Positions 34,801 to 46,882 of a stretch of DNA of 64,000 nucleotides are shown piece after piece (the first letter of the stretch is position 1; each line of letters starts with the position of its first letter). Made by a program: the position numbers and the translations under genes. Origin of the DNA: Ceriagrion tenellum (Eukaryota > Arthropoda > Insecta > Odonata > Coenagrionidae); contig OY720639.1 in NCBI GenBank assembly GCA_963169105.1, positions 123,277,117 through 123,341,116 of the forward strand. Direction: 5' to 3'. The notes under the pieces were generated by a model. The model did not search any database, was not told the DNA's origin, and saw nothing but the letters and a program-made list of their open reading frames with translations.

Positions 34801-37800
34801 TGTCATTCCCTTATCTGGACTTTCCATGAAGATGATAACTCATACATGATTAAGAGTCAAAATTGATTTCTGAAAATCCATGCACAGAAGCACTCTTTGA
34901 CTTAAGTTAGCAGATCAAATGTCTTTGTTCCTTCAACACAAACCCATTTTACTAGACTAAGAAGACCATTGACAGAAAATGTGATGAATTAAATGGAAAT
35001 AATGACTCAATCATTGCTAAACTAATGCATTTTCCTACTTATACCTTCTCATAAGGAGCAATGACTTGTATAAGAACAAGTGCATGTGGCTTACTATGGT
35101 GATTAAAAATTGAAACTGTTCATAATGTTAACCATCTTAATCGATTATGGGTTGGGATTTGAAAAAAAATAACACGGCAGAATTTGATCTCCATTCCATT
35201 ACGTTTAGGGGTCATGCACCAGGCTCAAACTATGAAAAAGTTGAAAAATTCCTCAAAATAATATACATTTGCCTAACCTCCAGGGACATGGTGGTTGAAT
35301 GGGAAGGTGTTAACAAGGGAGGTGATTCCCCAACATTTCAGCTATGGTATGACACCAATTACAGTATCAGTTGATGTAGGGTGCAGCAGGGGGAGGGGCA
35401 ATGGTAGGTTTTTGGTCTGTTCGACAGCAGGTAAGCACCCTTTGTAATGTGAACAGAGAAACAGCAATGAAAATCCTCATCTTGAAAAACAAATTCTTAT
35501 TAGGAATTTCTTTATTGATGACCAAACAGACTTTAAGTTACTCAATCCTTAGGTACTACAGGATTTTTATCATATGTTTTCTATGCTCGGCTGCAACTGG
35601 CAACAAACATTGTTTATGTTGTTCATCTTTGTTTTAGTCATTACCCTTAAGGAATTTTTTTATCACAGCAAGCACTCTTTCAGTCATGTCATTTACTACT
35701 CTGATTTTGTGATCTATTTGCAGTCCTGCCTGACAATGCTCATTCTTCATCCACAATTCTGGATCCTTCACTACAAATATGTTATAGGGCATGGTGCAAT
35801 CAAAGGATTTGCCAATGTTTGATCTTACAAAATCGGATAATATTAAGAAACCAAATTCGTACCAGGGAGGAGGTATATTTTTGCCAGAGGTCTCTACTGC
35901 CCTTCCCTGTCAACAATATTTCTCACCATTTCTCATTTTTCATTTAATGAAACATTTGGATAAAAAATTTACGACCTATAAGAAATTCAGATAATTACCA
36001 CAAATGTCATACAAATTTTCCATAGGCTGACTTCCAGTGATTGATGCTGTTTCACTTATGAACTAAAGCTTGCAGGAGCTGAAGGTCATTGAGTGGTGCA
36101 GCACTAGGTGCTTGGTACTAAACTGGTATATTGTTCATAATAAAGATGGAAACACAGAGGTAGGTGCTCCTGAGCTTAACTGTCAAATTGAATTATTTGC
36201 CAAACATCCAAATTTTCATGCAATATAATGCCTTTGCCATTCACCAACCTTTATGAATTGCACCTGGATTTTTTAACACGTAAACAGCTTGACAGTAGTG
36301 TTTCCGTGACATTTAATTAAGAACATGGGTTATGGTATGTGGAACCTGTTACTCCTTGCTTAAGAGCTCCTTATAATGCTAAGTTTCTCTGTAAAAATGA
36401 GTGATTCAGAAGTAAAAACATAAAATTTATACTTAATAATTTGCAGAAAACTATTTCATTCTAATATAAAAATCATCCAAGTTGCTATAAAAAGAGTGAT
36501 ACTCTGCTAACTTTAAATAGATGGCTTGATTAATACTTGAGTGGGATTAATGTATCCTTTGAATTTCAACATTGCAGATAATATGTACTTTATGCACAGT
36601 AAAACCTTCATTTTACATAGCCGGAGGGACCAAAAAAGGGCACTATGTAAAATCAAAGCGTGTAAAATCAAGAGATGGCAACAGTGAGAGGTATATATGC
36701 ATTTATTATGGCTACCTCTTATATTTTATTTTAAATAAGCCCTATCATACTCAACTTAAAGGTATAAAAGAGGAATAAGCAAAAAAAGACACTTGATTTT
36801 AAAATTTTATGAACTCATTTAGGATGGGAACTTATTTCCATTTGCTACTTCCAAACGTCAAATTTTTTTATGAACTACTGTCTCTTAATTATTCAGATTT
36901 TCAGTGCAACCCTCTCAAATACTAAGCTTCTCTCCTTTTTTGTACATTTTTTGCCAGGGAAAGCTTTCCAAAATAGGCCAGTCTCAACGATGGGGTGCTA
37001 TAGGGTGTTCCTTTTATTTCCTTAAAATTCAAATTTCTCTTAGAACACTCCCTGAATTTGTGCTGCAGGGTTAGAAAATAAAATATGTAGATTATTAATG
37101 TAATTGGATAAGGGTTTTGTTTCTCCAACCTCAAGTTTTGAAAATTTGACATTTTCTTATTGTTTTCTGGACGTTCTGGATGATTACAGAGCACTCACCA
37201 TTTTTAGTTGCTTTTATGTAATTGCCAATGACTCATCATACATTTGATATGTTCCCTTACGAATGCTGTCAATTTCTACCCAATAGTTCCAGAGATGTAG
37301 CCTTGAGAGTAAGAGCATTTCACCCCCATCTGGGGGATCCTTCCATCAGCAGCATATTTGCACATATCAATTTTTAGCAAAATACATGGCTTTCCTATGA
37401 ATTTCATTTGCTTGGATTGATTACTGCATCCTTAGGCTTGGGGTCCCAAATTCTTACAATGTACCTTATCAAGTCATACACCATTTACACCAGCACAAAT
37501 GTGCTCCCGGCTGTTGTTTTTAAAGCATTTAGTAATTTATTTTTACTACACATATATTAATTCAAACTACATATCAATTTCGGCCCCGCAAAGTCCCAAG
37601 GACTTATCAGCATATGTCACATAAGCATCAAACAAAAAAATCAGTGGCTTCTTTATTGCCTTGCAGTTGTAGGGATCACAATACTTTCAGTCAGCACCAA
37701 AACCTTCCATTTGTGACATTCTCTCTTAATTTAAGCAGCATTTCTCTTAGGTATGATGAAACTCAGAGGTAAGTATTTTATGGGTGACAGGACTTTCATA

Positions 37801-40800
37801 AATCACTAATGGCATACCAAATGCAACCCAAGATGCATGATATTGCTGGTATCAGTTCTTACACAGAAACCACAAATGCAGCTTGGGGATATGGAGCCCA
37901 GCACTGACTACCTTGATACATTTAGATACCAGATTAAAGATTCATTGCAGCAAGAAGGGAGTAATTTGCGAACAAATAAATAAGTAAAGGAAAAGCTAAT
38001 GTATTTACGTAAAGCATGGGTTAGTCCAGGTAGGGATGTCACACCAACAATCCATGGTATATCTGTGAAAGAGCCCTCAGCTATTAACTCCTCTGGATAT
38101 TTTTTGAGGAAGATTGCCTCATCAGTGCTGGACACAACAGGCACAAATGGAAAAGTGAAATCAGTGTTGAAATCCTAAAACAATATTACATCAATGATTA
38201 AAATTGTAATAACGCACATATTCACACTATAGAGACACAGTCTAAACTAGACTGTGATAGAGATAACTCTGCACATAGTCAAATGACTACTCCATGACAT
38301 ACTGTCAATACACCCGTAGAAAGTGTTACAAGGTTAGTTTATCTCAGAATACACCCATGGAAAAAGGAAAAAAATCCAGGCAGCCTCATCTGTATTAATA
38401 GAACACATAATTTAAAAAGAACTTGTATTTAGGAAAAGATTGACAAAATATCACCCAAAGAAGAAATAAAGCTGATTATAATATCTTACTAATATATAAA
38501 AATCTAATGGTGTCTGTCTGTCTGTTACTCAATCACTCATAAACCACTAAATCGATTGAAACAAAATTTGGCTGGAAGATACTTGATATATCTGGTTCAC
38601 GCATAGGCTATAGAACAAGGGCCTTGGGGCCCTAGAAGGCCCTCAAGTGGGCCCTTTCATCACCAAAAATTGGCCCTAGAAGATAATTCTTGCCTGTATT
38701 AGAAACACGTAAAATATACCTATACTGAATGTACCACAATCATGGGGTCATAAGTCACGCTGGGGCCCCAGAGGGCCTAAGGTTCCAAAAGAATAGCCTC
38801 ATAAGTATTGAATGAGCGAACCGATTTTAGCAAAATTTTCACACATGGGATCAGTAATGCTTTTTTAAGGAAATTCGGACTATAAGGAAGGGCCCTGGGC
38901 CCCAAGGGCAGTGTATTGGGCCGTCTGGTGTCTTATGTGTTTAAAAAACTCAAGTCTAAACATTTTGGTTCAAGTGCAGAGGTTTCTCTTTTTGTATATT
39001 TTAATAAGTTCTACTAAAGATAGAAGGCTATAGTTTATGCCATCGGATGGATAAAAGATTGCAGTTTCTTATTTTTTCATTCCATTTTCTTATACGATTA
39101 AAATTTCCCTAGGCATCACATTTTAAATGTCAAAATCATGAATTTGACTTCTGTCAACAATAGGAACCATGGAATTAACATTAGCTTTAGAAGGGAAATG
39201 GAACCTTTACAATGGCAGCGGGATTTTATAGCGAGAGATAGGTACTACAGTGGAAGTCTATGTTATTGTGCCGCCGCCGTGTTATTTACTATTTTACTCT
39301 ATTATCATCTTCAGTATTTCCATTCTTATCAAAACTCCAGTCATTCATCTCTTTAGCCTCCTCCGAACCTATGCCACCAACTTCCCTTCCTCTCCGAACA
39401 TATCCAAAACCTTCGCCTTCATCTTTCTCACCAGCAAGCTCACCCTCTCCTTCATTCAACAAACCCACATCTCAAACATTATAAGTCTATGTACATTTAT
39501 TTATTTATTCATTGCACAGAACAAATGTACACAAACGGGCAGTTACCCAGTTATATAAAAATATAAGACTAAGTTACATTATAAAGTACTTTAGTTGACA
39601 GAGAATAATTTTACAAAATATGAAAAATAAAACAAGATACATAATATCCAATTATAAAATAAAAAAAACATATAAAAATGATTAGTGCATCAGTCTTATA
39701 ATTCATTACAGTTCAGAAGATACCTTTTTAACTTTAAAACATTCACATTAAATAAATCTATCTCATATGGTAATTCATTAGCTTCACGCATCATTCTGGC
39801 AAGAGGACTATGGTATAAGTAGTTTGTACCAAAAAACCCTGGTAAAATAACTCATTATCCAGGTATGACGTTTTCTGATTCTAAATTGAATTGCCTGCAG
39901 TAAAGTTGGACATGATATATAATTATTTAACAATTTAAACAAAAATAGAACATCAACATTACAATGCCGAGTTACACCATCCTCCGTCCTCCCCGTGGTG
40001 TTTCTCGGGTAACACTAAGAACCGTTAAATATGTCTTGCTAACCCCAATGAAGACAGGTAATCGTTTGCAACATATCTGATTCTCACATGTCTCTGCTAC
40101 TCTGCTACTTTTTTTACTACTTGAAAACGTTCAGGATGGCATTCATGATAAAGTTAACTAAAGTTTCTTGCCCATTATAAAGATAGGTATAATAGATATT
40201 TGAGTCATGATCTGCTAGCTTTCTGTCAGTTCATTTATTAGCAGCGAATGATTAGGTATTAATTAATTTATTTTATTATGCCCTGTCTTTCTTTCATCCC
40301 CCAATGAATTTCAACGGGTACCTTTGCTTGTAATGAATAAAACTGCAAAATGCTTTGTGTCTGGGTAATTGGATCTGTGGTAAAATACAGCCATTGGTTA
40401 AATGCAGTAGAAAATTGATAATACAAAGCATGAAAATATGAGGTTTTGATTATATGAATAAAAATTGTCAGTCCTGATAAAAAGCCAATGCTAAATGTAT
40501 AATGCTATGCTTGAAAACGAAATTTTTGGAAATACAAACCTTGGGCCTGGTCCTCAGAAAAATGAAATTTGTTTTTATGAACAATGGCTAAAAACAACCC
40601 CAGCAAAACTCTTTTTGTAAATCAGACACCTTATATATCAGCATTAACAGCTATGATGTATTGAACGAGTGAAATTTGTGAATGATAGTGCACTCTTCCC
40701 TCATATATGTATACGTGTGCCACCCAGCCTTTTTCGGCATAATACTCTTAATACCAGCTTGACCTCAATTGATGGGAAAATGTATCTTGGGCCATTTCTG

Positions 40801-43800
40801 CTCCTAATACATGTTTATTTTTGACTTGACTCAGCAGTTTTGTCTTAAGAAAATGAATCTCTATTGGTTAAATCTCATCTATGAAGCCTCATACACCATA
40901 CTTGTTGCTATGCACTAGGATTGGAGGCAGTTCAAGATCTCATGCACGTTCAAGGATGGAATAATGACAAGATAAAATAATGGAAAGTAGGACAGGGGTA
41001 TCTGTCATAGCCACTAACAATAATGCAAAAAGTTGTGATCCTAAAAGCCTGGTTTTCCATGAATGAACTTGCACAAATGAAGCAAAGGAACCGTCAACTC
41101 TAACCACAAACTTTCCTTGACCTTCTATTCCCCACCCCAAATCCCATCCTGGAAGATAACTTCTTCCAAAATCTCTGTTTACAGTCTCCTGCTGTGTTCT
41201 TTTTTTTTGAAGCCTAAACTATGCATCCCCTCCCTACGAGCATTGCCTGTTACAGAAGATACCACAAATAATAATTTAAGAAGAGTTTCTTGGAAATGGT
41301 ATCAGTCCCAAGCTCATTTTACTTTTGAGTGCTTGGTAAGAAGATGGCAACTTGAAGCATGGTCGAGCTGACTACTCCCATAGCTACACAAATGCTAGGA
41401 ACAAATGCCTTCTTAAGAACCCATAGTAGTTGCTTTTCTCTACTGACCAAACATGAAGAAAGTTATATTTTTATACTGCTATTTTAATGAGTGCTTAAGT
41501 TTATGAGTACAATTTTAGCTTAACACATATATTCTAAGCTGAGTGGAAACTTTGTCAACACCATGCTCACAAACTTGAAAGCATTTGCAAAGGGAGCTAC
41601 AAAGTAACAGTTAGTTTAAGATTCCTTTTAGCATAAATGTATTTTTCAAAGAGTGCTTTCACAAATACTGACATACATAACCTTTTAACATAGTGCCAAA
41701 GACTTGATAGTTTATGGAAATAAAAATTAATACTTTTGCAATTCATTAAAAAGGTTTGAAAATATGAAACTCAAATATATTAAGTGCAAAATTTTTGGTC
41801 CTAGTGACAGCGTAAAATCAAGTTTCTAATGTATCATTGTGAGAAAAAATTATGGATTTAAATAAAGATTTATGATGCAATCTGCATTTTCACCCTTGAG
41901 ACAAACACATCATTGTGCATATCAAGGGGGGTTTGTACTCATACCCGTGTGGCCTTACCTTCCCCCAAAGATGCAAGTTGGCCATGGAAGATGGAATGAG
42001 TATTGCCTTGTGAACATCTCAGTTTGATGGTCTCTTCTACAAGACTTTTAAAGGAGGATTTTGGGAGGGACAAATAAATGAGCAAGAAATCAATTTAGAT
42101 CATCTAAAAACCAAAATATATTAAGGTCTGAAAACCTATGCATGAATAAAAATCATGAGGCAGTAAAAGAGGAATCAGAGAGTTAGGGAGAGGTGTACTC
42201 AAATTTTCTGAATTATATTTACCCAAAATATGCTAATCAATAAAGGAGAGATGGGAGCCCTGCCAAGGATCAAATACACTGGGTCCTCTCCAAACTTGTA
42301 CATGATAGTGATAAGCTGTGATGAGAACCCATCTTAATACTCACCATAAGGAATTGAGATTTCCAGATAACGTTTTTCACTTCACTTTTTGAGATACAAG
42401 AGATGAGTTCAACAGATGTGAGCTCAGAAGCATTTTGATTTTTTCCCTCATTGGATTGACACTCCAGAAGTTCACCCAACTTCAGGGCCCTCTCCTTAGC
42501 ATCCTCTGGGTCAACAACACCCCATGAAGTAAGAGCATTCCCATTCAGTGCAACTGCTTTCGCAAACAATCCTGGAGAGTATCATGATATCATAACCCAC
42601 TCTGGGAACAATCACATGATGAATTCAAAATAAGGGGTAGCCTGATGAATAATTTTAAGTTCCATACCATGAGATGACGGGGTCAAAGCATGTATGTGGG
42701 CACTAATAGCACCAGCTTGTGATCCTCCCAAGGTTATACTATTTGGATCACCACCAAATGCAGCAATATTATCTTTCACCCATTTAAGGGCCAGTTGCTG
42801 ATCTAAGAGACCCAAATTTCCTGGAAGATCATCATTACCCATACTGAGGAATCCTGAAATATGAGTAAAGAAATTGTTCATGCTAGTAACTAAAAAATCT
42901 TGAAGCATCAAAACAAAATATTTCCTTATTTCCAAAAGGATGTGCTTCCAAAAATTGGTGATAAGATCTTACATGGTTTTGTATGGTACTTGATAGATAC
43001 AATCATATACTATCCCATAGTATTGAAGCACATGGATTAAATAAAGTACTTTAGTTGAAAATAAGAGAATTTGGGGGGAAAAATGTTCCATTTCCAATCG
43101 CTGGTTTTACCCTGAGACTCAGGTTACTAAAAATCCTAAAGAAATGAATGAATGATTGGACACATCATCTTTATGATAATTTTTAATCATTATATACATT
43201 AAAGAACTTTTAGACCATTTTTGTTAATACTTCCAGGAAAAACTATTTAAGAGATTAAATCAAATAGTTATAAGTGAAGAAGACAAGGAGCAGTCATGTT
43301 TCTAAAGAGCAAAACATTTGCAGTTAGACATGGAATGCGCTCAGTCCCAGACCTTTTATGTCTACTCTTTCCCTTATCAGCAGTTTCAGATAATTTCTGC
43401 CATTAACATTTTCCATTAAGAGCCAATAAATGACAAAAAATCTTGATACTTGAAACATTATATCATTTGAAAATAAAAAATGATATCTGCAGAAATAGTT
43501 AGGCAGTTTCTAACATTTTAAGAAATATGTCACCCTGACAATTTTTCAGCCTTGAAACAGAAAGTGTTGAAAGATATTTTAATATTATGCAATGATCTAA
43601 AAAATGAACTAACCATAAGGTCCCAATCTGTAGTTAGGGATGACTAGAATCATATCATGTTCCAAAAGAAACTGCGGTCCATATTCTTCACTATGGCCAG
43701 ATCCAAAAGTAAATCCTCCACCATGGAGAAAGAAAAATACTTTCAAATTTTCAGCATCAGGACCTTCATCATTCATCAGCTGCTATCATCAATAAAATAT

Positions 43801-45155
43801 ATCATGATCAGTTCCATGAGGAATGCAACAAACAAGGACCAAAACAAGGTATGAGAGGAATGATTTTGGGGAGTGGTTCATGGGATAGATGAAGGGGAGT
43901 ATAACAACCCAGTGGGAAAGCCAAGAAAAATTCACCAGAACCATTACCCAGGAGAGCCTGAAACCTTTCATCTTTAATGACTTACATTACAGAATCATGT
44001 TAGCCAACTCAATTAAAGCCCCCCACATATGATACGGTTGCATTATTGTATGATTGTTTTCAATAATATTTGTCTTTCAACACCTATAATGGTACATAAA
44101 TTATCTACGGCTATCAATAGAGCATAACCATCACTCAAACATAACATTTACCGGTTGAATAACTATTAGCTACAATTACTGAATAGTTATATGGCTGTAA
44201 TAACCTTTATTATGCATACTTTACATTTTTTTCATGTGGTACAGGTAGGATAAAACAGTTAACAAGAAGGAGGGGAGATGATTGGTAGGATCCTTCCCAC
44301 ACATATTACAAATTCACAGGAGAGAAGAACTGGGTATCTCTTCTCTCACTCAGGCCATTTATGGACCATGAATGATGGTCTGATTATAGATGGTTGTGCT
44401 TCCCCCATAAATATGCATTTAAAATATCAAGGGAGACATTGGACAGAAAATGTATCTTTGAAGGGATGCAGCACTGTTCACCATAAGAGTTCTCTCTCAA
44501 AAGAGGCGTGCATATGATACCAGACAAATCTTGGTCATTACAGAGTGGTTAGTAACATAGACCATTTATAAGGTCGTAAATGCTCTACAATTAACTGTAA
44601 ATATCACTATTGTATTGTTTCCATGATAATCATCAGGAAAGAAAATATTATATGATTAAAGACAAATATTAAAGATGCAAGCATTTAATGCACTGAATCA
44701 CCTTTGATGTGTAGACATTCAGAAAAAGGCAATCTTCATCTCCTTCGAATTTCCTCTCAGGAAATGTCAGCTGTGGGCATTTGTTTCCATCAAAATACAT
44801 ATTCTTCACACCTGTCCACGATTCTGACCATTGCTCAGGAGCCTGCATGAATTCAAGACAATAGGTATCGACATGCCAGCAATTTTGTCAAACTGATAGG
44901 ATTATCAATATAGGGTACCTTGAATTGTAGCTTCTCTACTGGAGGACGGGCATATCTAATTCCTAAAAAGGAATAAATAGTTTTCCCACTCCAAGATTTG
45001 GTGGCTTTTCCACGAATATATCCATTCTTTAGCTGAATGACTGGTCCAGAGGATTTGGGCAAATGAGCCTCCTCTTCACTTTCATCGTCTAAACCTTTAC
45101 TATTCAAGTTTGTTCCGAGTATTAAGATAATTAAAAAGAGCAAATGGTAATACAT
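31614..45155 (-). CDS. carboxylesterase-family protein, catalytic triad lost, C-terminal KDEL
   Basis: Ten exons join with consistent phases and no stop into a full-length 585-residue protein: 44919-45155, 44702-44842, 43614-43779, 42668-42853, 42345-42571, 38009-38174, 34443-34624, 34138-34261, 33915-34047 and 31614-31809. Seen: a hydrophobic signal peptide (residues 4-14), the disulfide pair C101/C117 around EDCLFLNVYT, the oxyanion motif HGGG at 145-148, and FGGDPNSITLGGSQAGA at 214-230. In the family the nucleophile motif is GESAG; here the serine position is Gln 227. The acid position (usually TSxEG) is Pro 368 in GVTSLPG, and the His position (GVxHxDE) is Gln 480 in GIPQGDD. N-glycosylation sequons occur at 290, 457 and 555. 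The last four residues are KDEL. Inferred: an ER-retained, non-catalytic binding or chaperone-like pseudo-esterase. Intact frame and splice sites argue against a pseudogene. Confidence 0.9.
32014..32240 (+). pseudogene. non-LTR retrotransposon C-terminal tail in esterase intron 9
   Basis: From 32043 one frame reads a typical LINE C terminus, LEGKRPRGRPNKRWMDKI then REEWRSLV, with a stop at 32238-32240. The upstream GHVEQMND piece is in another frame. A (TCA)n run lies just before it (31974-31990). Antisense to the host gene. Confidence 0.75.
32521..32739. mobile_element. CACTA-ended MITE, copy 2, inside esterase intron 9
   Basis: 219 bp with CACTATGTTTACC and GGTAAACATAGTG tips, flanked by the 3 bp duplication TAT (32518-32520, 32740-32742). 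Its interior is clearly related to copy 1 at 30849-31115 (shared CTCAGATTGATTT, GCGGGCTAACTCAGCT, GTAAGCCAGGCAATCC). Confidence 0.8.
33915..34047 (-). CDS. pseudo-esterase exon 9: His position replaced by Gln
   Basis: GIPQGDDIAMLF stands where active enzymes have G(V/A)xHxDE(L/I)xYLF. The His is Gln 480 while the following acidic pair and LF are kept. The exon ends FIWSFITTG, the usual FATTG-like helix. Confidence 0.88.
34138..34261 (-). CDS. pseudo-esterase exon 8
   Basis: IFSDVYYFHSLMDTIKVYIS and SPLYAYHYSYNYR match the family's LFSD...P(V/L)Yx(Y/F)xFSY segment that precedes the catalytic His. One sequon (NSS, 457). The donor is G|GTGAGT. Confidence 0.88.
34443..34624 (-). CDS. pseudo-esterase exon 7: variable helical region
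   Basis: Sixty codons plus a split codon, covering the poorly conserved helices after the acid residue (ending IKEFYSLKKNSGSDFLETLGK). Phases match the exons on both sides. Confidence 0.85.
36597..36680 (+). repeat. pogo/Tigger-like terminal fragment in esterase intron 6
   Basis: CAGTAAAACCTTCATTTTAC followed by GGAGGGACCAAAAAAGGGCACTATGTAAAATC. The same blocks, inverted, occur near 61021-61070, so this is one interspersed family. Confidence 0.5.
38009..38174 (-). CDS. pseudo-esterase exon 6: acid position, Glu replaced by Pro
   Basis: FVPVVSSTDEAIFLKKYPEE leads into DIPWIVGVTSLPGLTHAL. The family has an acidic residue two after TS (GVTSxEG); Pro 368 occupies that place. The acceptor is TTTTAG, the donor TTAC|GTAAAT. 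Confidence 0.88.
38484..40330 (+). mobile_element. Helitron-like non-autonomous element, copy 1 (with nested insertion)
   Basis: Begins A|TCTTACTAATATATAAAAATC and shares about 770 bp with copy 2 (58892 on), including GTGTCTGTCTGTCTGTTACTC and CGATTGAAACAAAATTTGG, wording common at the 5' end of insect Helitrons. It ends GGGTACCTTTGCTTG, where copy 2 has CTAG, the Helitron 3' end. The middle (about 39260-40260) is unrelated to copy 2 and includes a LINE tail. It lies in intron 5 of the esterase gene. Confidence 0.6.
39495..39990 (-). pseudogene. LINE 3' end nested in Helitron-like copy 1
   Basis: On the minus strand, frames give LLNNYISCPTLLQAIQFRIR and then TNYLYHSPLARMMREANELP followed by IDLFNV and a stop. 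This is the C-terminal helical tail typical of CR1/L2/Jockey-type proteins. It ends with an (AAAT)n-type tail near 39495-39514 after TTCTGTGCAATG. Frame changes show it is dead. Confidence 0.7.
42345..42571 (-). CDS. pseudo-esterase exon 5
   Basis: LFAKAVALNGNALTSW matches the segment that in active enzymes reads LFxxAIxxSG. Two cysteines (C281, C302) could form the second disulfide. One sequon (NAS, 290). The donor is ATG|GTGAGT. Confidence 0.85.
42668..42853 (-). CDS. pseudo-esterase exon 4: nucleophile elbow, Ser replaced by Gln
   Basis: GNLGLLDQQLALKWVKDNIA and FGGDP align without gaps to the family, so the elbow that follows (TLGGSQAGA) can be placed exactly. The catalytic Ser position is Gln 227, and Ser 226 takes the place of the usual Glu. 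Confidence 0.9.
43614..43779 (-). CDS. pseudo-esterase exon 3: oxyanion-hole HGGG
   Basis: Contains FFFLHGGGFTFGSG and VIPNYRLGPY, both diagnostic of the family. The oxyanion-hole glycines are intact although the triad is lost. The acceptor is TAGCAG, the donor G|GTTAGT. Confidence 0.9.
44702..44842 (-). CDS. pseudo-esterase exon 2: first disulfide loop
   Basis: 47 codons, phase 0 both ends. CPQ and EDCLFLNVYT supply the conserved first disulfide loop of carboxylesterases (C101, C117). Confidence 0.9.
44919..45155 (-). CDS. pseudo-esterase exon 1: signal peptide
   Basis: 79 codons from ATG (45153-45155). A Leu/Ile-rich signal peptide is followed by an acidic linker (DDESEEE) and the family's opening strands (GYIRGKATKSWSGKTIYSF, LGIRYARPP). 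The donor is AAG|GTACCC. Confidence 0.9.
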
Positions 45156-46654
45156 ATTAAAACTTCTGATGTGCAGTAAAAATAACTTCTAAATGTTAGA
45201 AATGGGCAGTTATGGAATCATCAGTGTATGAGAGATTAGCCACCAGGAGTAAAAGAGGATTAATGATATGTTATCAGCAAAAACCCATTGCACCATTCCT
45301 TATCTCTGACATAAGACAACCTATGCCCAAAGACAGATTCAGGAGAAGGGATATTAAGCTTATCTCTTGCCACAGCAGGAATCTTCCGCAATAACTTCTT
45401 ATCAAGTTAGTAGTGGACACGGCAGATAATTCTTCACAGTAGTATTCAAGCAATCCAGAATATTTGGGAAGTCTAACTCCTCTTGAATAGCATGTGACTA
45501 TTAGCACAAAAAATACAAGCCATTGAAAATCTCAAATATCTATTAAATACATCATTAAATGTTTTCAACATTTAAAACCAACAGCTCTAAAAATGTTTCC
45601 AACAGAAAACATTTTCAGAAGAAGAACTACAAATTGGAGAAAAATTTATAGAAAGCCAAAGTAATGGTTCATTGCAGAAGTCAAGAAGAGAGACACCAAA
45701 CAGCTTGGATAAGAAAAATCTGGTACCATAAAAATGTTGCACATGTAAGGATTATGGCCTAGATGTCAGAGGAAGTACAGGGAACAAATTGAAACATTGG
45801 CGCAGTAAAGACCAAACTATTTATTCCTCTGTTCTCAGTTACATCTCTCGATCGACTGACATCTCAGATGCCATGTCCTCCTGAGCTCCACTGCTGTCGT
45901 CGCCACATGATCAGCACTCACCTCTCTCATTCACTGTCATTGCCATGGCATTAGGTACATAGGTCACTGATGTTGCAACTACTATAGGTGGGAATGAAGC
46001 GACCAAAAACCAGAGGAATGTGACAGGTAAGGTGCAAGGAGAGGAAAGAGCGGAGAGACTGTGAGATGCTTAAGTATACACATTGGAAGAAGACATACGG
46101 ATTTTCCGGCCACTTACCCAAAATAGATAAAAAAAAATACAATATACACTCATGGTACTATGCCCACCTTTTTTCCCAGAAATCATAGTTGAAAAGGAGG
46201 GTGAACGTCTTGCAAGAGTTCCTTATCCCTCAGACCATCCCAGAAACCTCAGGGCAGAAGGGCTCCTTGGAGCTCAACACACGTCATTTCAGGGAGTGTA
46301 TTGTTCACTTACTTGCCATTCAAAGTTATAACTACCTCCATATTCAGCAATTTCAAGAATACTATGTTCACGTCATGCATTGCGTTCACTTCTTACATGT
46401 GAGTTTTTGGCTATTTTTTTGATTTTGATGTCGATATTTTGCTCTTTTTCACCATTTTAATGTAGCTTTCATGAAAAAACTTGCATACTATTCAGACTTT
46501 CTACCAGAACTTGCTCATCATCACTTTTAACTAGCTATGTCTAGCAATCTTAGCTAGGCTTAGATTGATTGATGAATTCAGAACTGATATTTTTCAGAGC
46601 GACATAGAGAACATTATTATGACTCCTCACTACATCTCTGGGTCTGACAGATGC

Positions 46655-46882
46655 GATAAAATAAGAGAGATACACTGTCGAACAGATAGGTACAAAAACT
46701 CGTTCTTCCCGTGAGTAATAAGTGACCACAATAAAAATTGATCTCCACTAAGTACACTCCTATAATACATGTCATCATTTCATCTACAAAAAACTTATAC
46801 CTTTACATGGCTAGTGACCTGACCCCCCCGGCCACATGCCTATGTGGCGGCTCACGGAGTATTATGTAGATGTATAACTAAA
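46655..46882 (-). repeat. interspersed repeat, copy B
   Basis: Inverse copy of 30289-30506. On the minus strand it reads ATACATCTACATAATACTCC, GTGAGCCGCC...GGCATGTGGCCGGGGGG, and later ACATGTATTATAGGAGTGTA and GAACGAGTTTTTGTA. The two copies are diverged, so old. Confidence 0.65.

Noticed and set aside
45780..46000. Possible solo LTR or PBS-like GGCGCAGTAAAG block
   Set aside because: No paired TG...CA ends, target duplication or second copy could be found.
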